Positions 14,697 through 22,638 of a DNA stretch of 22,638 bases are shown piece by piece (position 1 is the first letter of the stretch; every line of letters begins with the position of its first letter). The notes beneath the pieces are model-generated. The model saw only the letters and a list, made by a program, of their open reading frames with translations, had not been told where the DNA came from and made no database searches. Location: contig JAEYUC010000085.1 in NCBI GenBank assembly GCA_023433705.1, positions 1 to 22,638 of the forward strand, given 5' to 3'. The position numbers and the translations under genes were made by a program. Origin of the DNA: Pseudomonadota bacterium. GTDB taxonomy: Bacteria; Pseudomonadota; Gammaproteobacteria; Steroidobacterales; Steroidobacteraceae.

Positions 14697-15779
14697 ATGC
14701 TCTACTGGCTCGCAAAACTCCTGACGCCTTACTACTCGGGATTCAACGTCTTCTCGTACCTTACCGTGCGCGCGATATTCGCGGTGATCTCGGCGCTCGC
14801 GCTCGCGTTGCTCTTGGGCCCGTGGATGATCGAGAAGCTCAGGTTCGGACGCGTCGGGCAGGTGGTCCGCGACGACGGTCCAAAGACCCACTTCTCCAAG
14901 GCAGGCACGCCGACCATGGGCGGCATGCTGATCCTCATCGCGATCTTCGTGAGCACGCTGCTGTGGGCGGACCTGTCGAACCGCTACGTTTGGGTCGTGC
15001 TGATCGTCACGTTCGGCTTCGGCGTGATCGGTTTCTGGGACGACTACCTCAAGCTCGCGAAGAAGAATCCGAAGGGACTCATCCCGCGCTGGAAGTATTC
15101 GTGGCAATCGCTGGTCGGGCTCGCGGCCGCGATCTTCCTGTTCTATACCGCGAAGACGCCGGCGGAGACCACGCTGTACCTGCCGTTCTTCAAGAACTTC
15201 GCGCTGCCGCTCGGGGCGGTCGCGTTCATCGCGCTCGCGTATTTCATGATCGTCGGCATGAGCAACGCGGTGAACCTCACCGATGGCCTCGACGGGCTCG
15301 CGATCATGCCGTCGGTGCTGGTGGGGTCCGCGCTCGGCGTGTTCGCGTATGCCAGCGGCAATGCGAACTTCGTGGAGTACCTCGTCATCCCGGCGGTGCC
15401 GGGCTCGGGCGAGCTGCTGATCTTCTGCGCGGCGCTCGCGGGTGCCGGTCTCGGATTCCTGTGGTTCAACACGTATCCCGCGCAGGTGTTCATGGGCGAC
15501 ATCGGCGCGCTGGCGCTCGGCGCCGCACTCGGCACCATCGCCGTGATCGTCCGCCAGGAACTGGTCGCGCTCATCATGGGCGGCATCTTCGTGGTCGAGA
15601 CCGCCTCGGTGATCATCCAGGTGGCCTCCTTCAAGATGACCGGCAAGCGCGTGTTCCGCATGGCGCCTATCCACCATCACTACGAGCTCAAGGGCTGGGC
15701 CGAGCCGAAGGTGATCGTGCGCTTCTGGATCATCTCTTTCATCCTCGTGCTCGCGGGCCTCGCGACGTTGAAGCTGTGA
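14697..15779 (+). CDS. mraY: Phospho-N-acetylmuramoyl-pentapeptide transferase
   Basis: Integral membrane enzyme that moves phospho-MurNAc-pentapeptide onto undecaprenyl phosphate to give lipid I. The 360-residue, about ten-helix product shows HFSKAGTPTMGGMLI, the catalytic aspartates D115-D116 in FWDDYLKLAKKNPKG, NAVNLTDGLDGLAI, D268 in FMGDIGALALG, and the triple-histidine motif in APIHHHYELKGW. Length is the same as the E. coli enzyme. GGGAAGG lies upstream of the ATG at a plausible distance. Its stop shares one base with the murD start (TGATG). Confidence 0.98.
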   Translation: MLYWLAKLLTPYYSGFNVFSYLTVRAIFAVISALALALLLGPWMIEKLRFGRVGQVVRDDGPKTHFSKAGTPTMGGMLILIAIFVSTLLWADLSNRYVWVVLIVTFGFGVIGFWDDYLKLAKKNPKGLIPRWKYSWQSLVGLAAAIFLFYTAKTPAETTLYLPFFKNFALPLGAVAFIALAYFMIVGMSNAVNLTDGLDGLAIMPSVLVGSALGVFAYASGNANFVEYLVIPAVPGSGELLIFCAALAGAGLGFLWFNTYPAQVFMGDIGALALGAALGTIAVIVRQELVALIMGGIFVVETASVIIQVASFKMTGKRVFRMAPIHHHYELKGWAEPKVIVRFWIISFILVLAGLATLKL

Positions 15780-17125
15780 TGAGAACCGTCACCGACACCG
15801 CTCCGAACGCCGTCATCGTGGGCATGGGCCGCACGGGGCTTTCGGTCGCGCGCCACCTGCAACGCAGCGGCTTTCGCATCGCGGTGACCGACAGCCGCGA
15901 GCAGCCGCCGGAGCTCGAGGGCGTGAAGGCGCTCGGCGCCTCCGTCGTGACGCGCACCGGCGGGTTCGACGCGCGCCTGCTTGAGCAGGCCGACATCGTC
16001 GTTACGTCTCCCGGCGTGCCGCTCGACGATCCGTTCTTCTCGCAGGCGCGTTCGCGCGGCCTCGACATCGTCGGCGACATCGAGCTGTTCGCGCGCGCGG
16101 CGGACGCTCCGGTGGTCGGCATCACCGGCACGAACGGCAAGAGCACCGTGACCACGTTGCTGGGCCGGATGGCGGAACGCGCCGGCGTGCGAGTGCGCGT
16201 GGGCGGCAATCTCGGCCATCCCGCGCTCGACCTGCTCGATCGCGGTCCGACCGATCTTTACGTGCTCGAGCTGTCCTCGTTCCAGCTCGACACGACGCAC
16301 TCACTCAAGCTCAAGGCCAGCGTGGTGCTCAACGTGAGCGCCGACCACATGGACCGCTACGCGACGCTCTCCGCGTACGCCGCGTCGAAGGCGCGTATCT
16401 ACGCCAACAGCGAAAACGCCGTGGTGAACGCCGACGATCCGGAAGTCGCCCGCATGCCGCGCGCGGGACAACGCGTGCTCAGCTTCAGCCTGGAGAACAC
16501 CACGGCCGATTTCACGCTGTCGACGCCTGTCGTGGGCGGCGGCGCGTGGCTCACGCGACGTGGCTCGGCGCTGCTGCCGTTGTCGGCGTTGAAGATATCC
16601 GGACGTCACAATGCCGCGAACGCGCTCGCGACCCTCGCGCTCGGTGACGCGCTGCGCCTGCCCATCGCGCCGATGCTCGAAGAGCTGCGCGACTTTCCGG
16701 GGTTGCCGCATCGCGCGCAGTGGGTCGCCGAGATCGGCAACGTCAGGTACATCAACGATTCGAAGGGCACGAACGTCGGCGCGACGCTCGCGGCGGTAGG
16801 TGGTTTGACCGGACCGCTGGTCGTGATCGCCGGCGGTGACGGCAAGGGCCAGGATTTCGCGCCGCTCGCCGCCGGGTTCCGCGGCAAGGTGCGCACTGCC
16901 GTGCTGCTCGGCCGCGATGCCGCGCTCATCGAGACCGCGCTCGCGGGCATCTGCCACACCGTGCGCGTCGGCACGATGGAAGAAGCAGTGCGCGCGGCCG
17001 CGCGATTCGCGCAACCGGGCGACACCGTGTTGCTGTCGCCGGCCTGCTCGAGCCTCGACATGTTTCGCGACTATGCCGATCGCGGCAACGTGTTCGCCGC
17101 GGCGGTGAAGGAGCTCGTGTCATGA
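15779..17125 (+). CDS. murD: UDP-MurNAc-L-alanine:D-glutamate ligase
   Basis: Adds D-glutamate to UDP-MurNAc-L-Ala in the cytoplasm, ATP-dependent. The 448-residue product begins with a nucleotide-binding-like segment (NAVIVGMGRTGLSVARHL). It has the P-loop GTNGKS at residues 117-122, VLELSSFQLDTT, LNVSADHMDRYATL, and the C-terminal domain marks YINDSKGTNVGATLAAV and LLSPACSSLDMFRDYADRG. The start is set by the TGATG junction with mraY; the frame is open for about 320 codons upstream in another frame of mraY, which is a shadow. The stop overlaps ftsW in an ATGA junction. Confidence 0.97.
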   Translation: MRTVTDTAPNAVIVGMGRTGLSVARHLQRSGFRIAVTDSREQPPELEGVKALGASVVTRTGGFDARLLEQADIVVTSPGVPLDDPFFSQARSRGLDIVGDIELFARAADAPVVGITGTNGKSTVTTLLGRMAERAGVRVRVGGNLGHPALDLLDRGPTDLYVLELSSFQLDTTHSLKLKASVVLNVSADHMDRYATLSAYAASKARIYANSENAVVNADDPEVARMPRAGQRVLSFSLENTTADFTLSTPVVGGGAWLTRRGSALLPLSALKISGRHNAANALATLALGDALRLPIAPMLEELRDFPGLPHRAQWVAEIGNVRYINDSKGTNVGATLAAVGGLTGPLVVIAGGDGKGQDFAPLAAGFRGKVRTAVLLGRDAALIETALAGICHTVRVGTMEEAVRAAARFAQPGDTVLLSPACSSLDMFRDYADRGNVFAAAVKELVS

Positions 17126-18300
17126 GTACCAGGCGCGCACTCCACATCGACCCCATCGCGCTGTCGCTGGTCGCCGCGATCGTGCTGCTCGGCCTCGTCA
17201 TGGTCACTTCGGCCTCGATCTCGATCGCGAGCAAGGAATCCGGCAACGCGTTTTCGTACCTCGAGCGCCAGCTCATCCTGTGCGTCGCGGGCTTCATCCT
17301 CGCGGCGATGGTGTTCTGCATACGCACCGAGTTGCTGGAGAAGATGGCCTGGCCGCTGCTGATCGTCGCGGTCGTGTTGCTGTTCCTCGTGCTGGTTCCG
17401 GGTGTCGGTCACGTGGTCAACGGCAGCCGCCGCTGGATCCGCCTGCTCGGGTTCAACTTCCAGGCGTCGGAGCTCGCGCGAGTGTTGACGCTGATATTCA
17501 TCGCGAGCTACGCGGTGCGTCGCGACGCCGAGCTGCGCACGACGGCGATGGGTCTCGTCAAGCCGGTGGGACTTCTCGTGTTCATGGCGCTGCTGCTGCT
17601 CGCGGAGCCGGATTTCGGCGCGGCCTCGGTGTTGTTCCTCACCGGCTTCGGCATCCTGTTCATCGCCGGTGCGCAGCTGCGCTGGGTCCTGCTGATGGCC
17701 GCGGCCGGAGCCGGCGCGATGGCGCTGCTCGTCATGCTCGTGCCATACCGCATGGCGCGCGTCACGTCGTTCCTCGATCCGTGGGCGGACCCGTTCAACA
17801 GCGGTTTCCAGCTCACGCAGTCGCTCATCGCCATCGGGCGTGGGGAGTGGTTCGGAGTGGGCCTCGGCGAGAGCGTGCAGAAGCTGTTCTATCTACCCGA
17901 GGCGCACACCGACTTTCTGTTCGCGGTGCTCGCCGAGGAGCTGGGCCTGGTCGGCGTCGCGGCGACGCTCACGCTGTTCATCGCGCTCGTGTGGCGCAGC
18001 TTCTGGATCGCGCAGCTTGCTTCGCGGGCCGGGCTCAAGTTCCAGTCCTATCTGGCCGCCGGCTTCGGCCTGTGGCTCGGCGCGCAGGCGCTCATCAACA
18101 TCGGCGTGAACATGGGCGTGTTGCCGACCAAGGGACTCACGCTGCCGCTCATGAGTTACGGGCGCTCGAGCCTGATCGTCACGCTCGCGTGGGTCGGCCT
18201 GCTGCTGCGCGTGTACCACGAGGCGATGCACGCCTCGCGCGGCATGGCGAGCACGCGGCGGGAAGAATCGCGTGCGCGACTAGCGGAGTCGGCCGCATGA
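17122..18300 (+). CDS. ftsW: Septal peptidoglycan glycosyltransferase FtsW (SEDS family)
   Basis: Polytopic membrane enzyme that polymerises lipid II into septal glycan strands together with FtsI. The 392-residue product has about ten hydrophobic helices. SEDS marks include NGSRRWIRLLGFNFQASELAR, AEPDFGAASVLF, GFQLTQSLIAIGRG and LPTKGLTLPLMSYGRSS. The aspartate shown to be essential in this family is D264 in the HTDFLFAVLAEELG segment. It overlaps murD and murG by 4 bases on each side (ATGA), a common order in proteobacteria. The end of the protein has a short arginine-rich tail. Confidence 0.97.
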   Translation: MSTRRALHIDPIALSLVAAIVLLGLVMVTSASISIASKESGNAFSYLERQLILCVAGFILAAMVFCIRTELLEKMAWPLLIVAVVLLFLVLVPGVGHVVNGSRRWIRLLGFNFQASELARVLTLIFIASYAVRRDAELRTTAMGLVKPVGLLVFMALLLLAEPDFGAASVLFLTGFGILFIAGAQLRWVLLMAAAGAGAMALLVMLVPYRMARVTSFLDPWADPFNSGFQLTQSLIAIGRGEWFGVGLGESVQKLFYLPEAHTDFLFAVLAEELGLVGVAATLTLFIALVWRSFWIAQLASRAGLKFQSYLAAGFGLWLGAQALINIGVNMGVLPTKGLTLPLMSYGRSSLIVTLAWVGLLLRVYHEAMHASRGMASTRREESRARLAESAA

Positions 18301-19406
18301 GCGCCACCGTGAACCGCGCACCCGTTCTGATCATGGCCGGCGGCACCGGCGGCCACGTCTTCCCGGCGCTCGCGCTCGCGCGGCTGCTGCGCGCGGCGTC
18401 GGTCGAGGTCGTGTGGCTGGGCACCGCGCGCGGACTCGAAGCGCGCGTCGTGCCGGCCGAAAATTTTCCGATCGAATGGCTGTCGATGAGCGGACTGCGC
18501 GGCAAGGGCGTCGCGACGCTGCTGGCCGCGCCGTTCAAGCTCGCGCAGTCGATCTGGCAGGCGCTCGGCGTCATGCGTCGCCGCAAGCCCGGACTCGTCG
18601 TGGGGTTCGGCGGCTTCGTCACCGGGCCGGGCGGCGTCGCGGCCTGGCTCACGCGCCGCCCGCTCGTGATCCACGAACAGAACGCGATCGCGGGTTATTC
18701 CAACCGCAGTCTCGCGCACCTGGCGCGGCACGTGCTGGCGGCCTTCCCGGGCGCGTTTCCGCGCGGCGTCGACGCGCGCGTCGTCGGCAACCCGGTGCGC
18801 GCGGACATCGTCGCGCAGCCGCCGCCGGCCGAGCGCTTCGCGCGCCGCGAGGGCGCGGTGCGCGTGCTGGTGGTCGGCGGTAGTTTGGGCGCCGCCCGTT
18901 TCAACACCGTGGTGCCGTTCGCGATCCGCGAGTCGGGCCTCGCGCTGCGTGTCCGCCACCAGGCGGGCGAACGCGGCATCGACGCGGCACGCGCCGCGTA
19001 TGCCGAGGCGAAGGTCGCCGCGGATGTTTCGCCGTTCATCGACGACATGGCGAGCGCCTACGCCGACGCGGACCTCGTGATCTGCCGCGCCGGCGCGCTC
19101 ACGATCTCGGAACTGGCCGCGGTCGGAGTCGCCGCCGTGCTCGTGCCGTTCCCGGCCGCGGTCGACGACCACCAGACTTTCAACGCGCAGTTCCTCACGC
19201 GCGAAGGCGCCGCCGTGCTGATTCCCGACCGCGAGCTCACGCCCGCGCGTCTCGCGGCCGAGCTGAAAACGCTGTGCGCCGGGCGCGGCAAACTACTCGC
19301 GATGGCCGAGCGGGCGCGCCTGGTGGCGAAGCCGCGCGCGGCCGAGGACCTCGCGGCCCTGTGCCTGAGGGAAATGGGTCTCGGACAGCTGGGGGAGGCG
19401 GCATGA
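18297..19406 (+). CDS. murG: UDP-GlcNAc:lipid I N-acetylglucosamine transferase
   Basis: Peripheral inner-membrane glycosyltransferase that converts lipid I to lipid II on the cytoplasmic face. The 369-residue product has the first glycine-rich loop AGGTGGHVFPALALA at about 14-28 (H20), VGFGGFVTGPGGVAA, HEQNAIAGYSNR, the second glycine-rich loop VVGGSLGAARFN, and the UDP-GlcNAc-binding region CRAGALTISELAAVGV with DDHQTFNAQFL. An open frame runs upstream through ftsW in a different frame; the ATG at 18297, overlapping the ftsW stop, is the real start. Its own stop overlaps murC by 4 bases. Confidence 0.97.
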   Translation: MSATVNRAPVLIMAGGTGGHVFPALALARLLRAASVEVVWLGTARGLEARVVPAENFPIEWLSMSGLRGKGVATLLAAPFKLAQSIWQALGVMRRRKPGLVVGFGGFVTGPGGVAAWLTRRPLVIHEQNAIAGYSNRSLAHLARHVLAAFPGAFPRGVDARVVGNPVRADIVAQPPPAERFARREGAVRVLVVGGSLGAARFNTVVPFAIRESGLALRVRHQAGERGIDAARAAYAEAKVAADVSPFIDDMASAYADADLVICRAGALTISELAAVGVAAVLVPFPAAVDDHQTFNAQFLTREGAAVLIPDRELTPARLAAELKTLCAGRGKLLAMAERARLVAKPRAAEDLAALCLREMGLGQLGEAA

Positions 19407-20842
19407 GCGATCGCATGCGCCGCATCCATCGCATCCACTTCGTCGGCATCGGCGGCAGTGGCATGAGCGGCATCGCCGAGGTGCTGGTCAATCTCGGCTA
19501 CGAAGTGCAAGGCAGCGACCTGCGCCCGAACCCGGTCACCGACCGGCTCGCGAAACTCGGCGCGCGCGTCATGATCGGCCACGCCACCGAGAACGTCGGC
19601 AACGCGGACGTCGTGGTCACCTCGAGCGCGGTTTCGGCCGAGAACCCCGAGGTGGCGAGCGCGCTCGCGCGCCGTATCCCCGTGGTGCCGCGCGCCGAGA
19701 TGCTCGGCGAACTCATGCGTTTCCGGTACGCGATCGCGGTCGCGGGCACACACGGCAAGACCACGACGACCAGCCTGACTTCCTCGATCCTCGCGGAAGG
19801 CGGCGAGGATCCGACCTTCGTGATCGGCGGCCGGCTCAAGAGCGCCGGCACGAACGCACGTCTCGGCGCGGGTCGCTACCTCGTTGCGGAGGCCGACGAG
19901 AGCGACGCGTCGTTCCTGCACCTGAACCCGATGATCGCGATCGTCACGAACATCGACAACGATCACCTCGGCACGCACGAAGGCGACTTCGAGCGACTCA
20001 AGCAGAGCTTCGTCGAGTTCCTGCACAACCTGCCGTTCTACGGGCTCGCGGTGTTGTGCGTGGACGACGCGCACGTGCGCAGCATCCTCACGCGGGTGAA
20101 CCGCCCGGTGGTCGGATACGGATTCTCGGAGGGCGCGGACCTGCGCGCCGAGAACCTGCGTCGCGAAGGCTTGCAGACACACTTCGACGTCGTGCGGCGC
20201 GCGGACGGCCTGCGTCTGCCCGTCACCGTGAACCTGCCGGGCCTGCACAACGTGCTGAATTCGCTCGCGGCCATTGCCGTGGCGCTCGAGATCGGAATTT
20301 CGAGCGACGCGATCCGCAACGCGCTCGCGAACTTCCAGGGCATCGACCGTCGGCTGACACACGTGGCCGACATCCACCCTTCTTCCGAGAGTGGGGATGG
20401 CGGCGACCCGGTGACCATCATCGACGACTACGGGCACCACCCGACCGAAATCGCGGCGACACTCGACGCGATCCGCCAGGGTTATCCCGGCCGGCGCGTC
20501 GTGCTCGCGTTCCAGCCGCATCGCTATACGCGCACGCGCGACCTGCTCGACGACTTCGCGACGGTTCTATCCACCGCCGACTCGCTGCTCGTGACCGAGG
20601 TGTACGCGGCCGGCGAGGCGCCCATCGCGGCCGCCGACGGGCGCGCGATCTGCCGCGCCGTTCGCACGCGCGGCAAGGTCGAGCCCGTCTTCGTCGAGAA
20701 AGTGGAAACGCTGGACGAGCCGCTGCGCGCGGTACTCAAGCCCGGCGACGTCCTGCTGACGTGCGGAGCCGGTTCGATCAGCGCGGTCTCGCACGCGCTG
20801 CCGCAGAAGTTAGGGGCGACCGCGGCCCGGAGGAAGGCGTGA
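19403..20842 (+). CDS. murC: UDP-N-acetylmuramate:L-alanine ligase
   Basis: First Mur ligase, adding L-alanine to UDP-MurNAc with ATP. The 479-residue product has IHFVGIGGSGMSGIAEVL at the N-terminus, the P-loop GTHGKT at 115-120 with histidine as usual for MurC, and VAEADESDASFLHLNP. NIDNDHLGTHEGDF follows, and the start of the C-terminal domain is IIDDYGHHPTEIAATL. A short Ser/Gly/Asp stretch (PSSESGDGGDP) lies just before that domain. GGGGGAGG sits 4 bases before the ATG, the strongest ribosome site in the cluster. The start overlaps the murG stop; murB starts one base after its stop. Confidence 0.97.
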   Translation: MSDRMRRIHRIHFVGIGGSGMSGIAEVLVNLGYEVQGSDLRPNPVTDRLAKLGARVMIGHATENVGNADVVVTSSAVSAENPEVASALARRIPVVPRAEMLGELMRFRYAIAVAGTHGKTTTTSLTSSILAEGGEDPTFVIGGRLKSAGTNARLGAGRYLVAEADESDASFLHLNPMIAIVTNIDNDHLGTHEGDFERLKQSFVEFLHNLPFYGLAVLCVDDAHVRSILTRVNRPVVGYGFSEGADLRAENLRREGLQTHFDVVRRADGLRLPVTVNLPGLHNVLNSLAAIAVALEIGISSDAIRNALANFQGIDRRLTHVADIHPSSESGDGGDPVTIIDDYGHHPTEIAATLDAIRQGYPGRRVVLAFQPHRYTRTRDLLDDFATVLSTADSLLVTEVYAAGEAPIAAADGRAICRAVRTRGKVEPVFVEKVETLDEPLRAVLKPGDVLLTCGAGSISAVSHALPQKLGATAARRKA

Positions 20843-20843
20843 C

Positions 20844-21805
<962 letters not shown>

Positions 21806-21806
<1 letters not shown>

Positions 21807-22638
21807 TGCGCCTGCGTCACGACCCCAAGGTAGTCAGGCACGTGACCGACGCGCGCGAGTTCGGCCGCGTCGCGGTGCTGCTCGGCGGAACCTCGAGCGA
21901 ACGCGAGATCTCGCTGATCTCCGGCAATGCCTGTCTCGCGGCGCTGCAGAAACGCGGCGTCGACGCGCACCCCTTCGATCCGCGCGACAAACCACTCACC
22001 GAGCTCGTCGAACGAAAGTTCGATCGCGTTTTCATCGCGCTGCACGGGCCTGGCGGCGAGGACGGCACGTTGCAGGGCGCGCTCGAATTCCTCGGGCTGC
22101 CCTACACCGGCAGCGGCGTGATGGGCTCGGCGATCGGCATGGACAAGCTGCGCACCAAGCGACTCGCGCAGGCGGTCGGCATCCCGACCACCGAATACAT
22201 GGTGCTGCGTTCGCCCGCCGATCTCGACAACTGCGTCGAGCGACTCGGGCTGCCACTGATCGTGAAACCCGCGACGCAGGGTTCGTCGGTCGGCATGACG
22301 AAGGTCGAGCGTCGCGAGGATCTCGCGGGCGCCTACCAGGCCGCGTCGCTGCTCGAACCGAACGTGTTCGCGGAAAGCTGGATCACCGGCGCCGAATACA
22401 CGGTCGCGGTGTTGCAGGGCCAGGCGCTGCCGTCGATCCGCATCGAGACGCCGGCGACCTTCTATGACTACCAGGCCAAGTATTTCCGCAACGACACGAA
22501 GTACTTCTGTCCGTCCGGACTGTCCCCCGAGGCCGAGAAACATCTCGCGAACCTCGCCATCGGGACCTTCGCGGCGGTAGGCGCCGAAGGCTGGGGACGC
22601 GCGGACTTCATGATGGACAAGGCCGGCAAGCCCTATCT
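21806..22638 (+). CDS. ddlB: D-alanine:D-alanine ligase (3' end outside window)
   Basis: ATP-grasp enzyme that joins two D-alanines to make the dipeptide used by MurF. About 277 residues are visible; the usual length is a little over 300, so only the last part is missing. Family marks are VAVLLGGTSSEREISLISGN, ALHGPGGEDGTLQGALEFLG, YTGSGVMGSAIGMDKLRTK, the ATP-grasp segment IVKPATQGSSVGMTKV, and ETPATFYDYQAKYF. The ATG at 21806 shares one base with the murB stop (TGATG) and gives about 16 extra residues before the conserved GGTSSERE region. ftsQ, ftsA and ftsZ would be expected after the window. Confidence 0.95.

Overview
This window comes from a high-GC (by eye about two-thirds G+C) proteobacterium, most likely a gammaproteobacterium. 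The order of genes supports this: petB-petC-sspA-sspB, then yraN-lpoA, rsmI, rnpB and the mraZ-led division and cell-wall (dcw) cluster. From memory, Pseudomonas and relatives show much the same order. The lineage cannot be fixed from this sequence alone. A deep-branching group such as Nevskiales or Steroidobacterales is a guess.

Layout. Positions 1-2724 (+) hold the 3' part of cytochrome b (petB), cytochrome c1 (petC), and the stringent starvation proteins sspA and sspB. Positions 2717-4110 (-) hold a two-gene unit: a beta-carbonic anhydrase (can) followed by a CBS-pair protein with a C-terminal domain that may be ACT-like. Positions 4237-6479 (-) hold lpoA, an outer-membrane lipoprotein activator of PBP1A, followed by yraN. 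Divergent from lpoA across only 50 bp is rsmI (+, 6530-7390). The RNase P RNA gene rnpB follows (7440-7807) with its own promoter and a strong trailing hairpin. Next come about 300 bases without a recognisable gene, then a sigma70-type promoter overlapping a 10-bp-periodic MraZ operator.

From 8255 to the end of the window (+) runs one compact dcw operon: mraZ, rsmH, ftsL, ftsI, murE, murF, mraY, murD, ftsW, murG, murC, murB and ddlB (cut by the window end). From rsmH onward neighbouring genes touch, overlap by 1-4 bases, or are separated by at most 4 bases, so translation is probably coupled throughout. Together the genes make UDP-MurNAc-pentapeptide (murB, murC, murD, murE, murF, ddlB), lipid I and lipid II (mraY, murG), and the septal polymerase/transpeptidase (ftsW, ftsI) with its divisome partner ftsL. 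lpoA adds an activator of another peptidoglycan synthase just upstream.

I found no mobile element, CRISPR array, tRNA, prophage or defence system, and nothing that amounts to an undescribed system. The observations most worth checking are the can/CBS pair between sspB and yraN, the perfect hairpin and unexplained region between rnpB and the mra promoter, the four-phase MraZ operator, and the hairpin between mraZ and rsmH.
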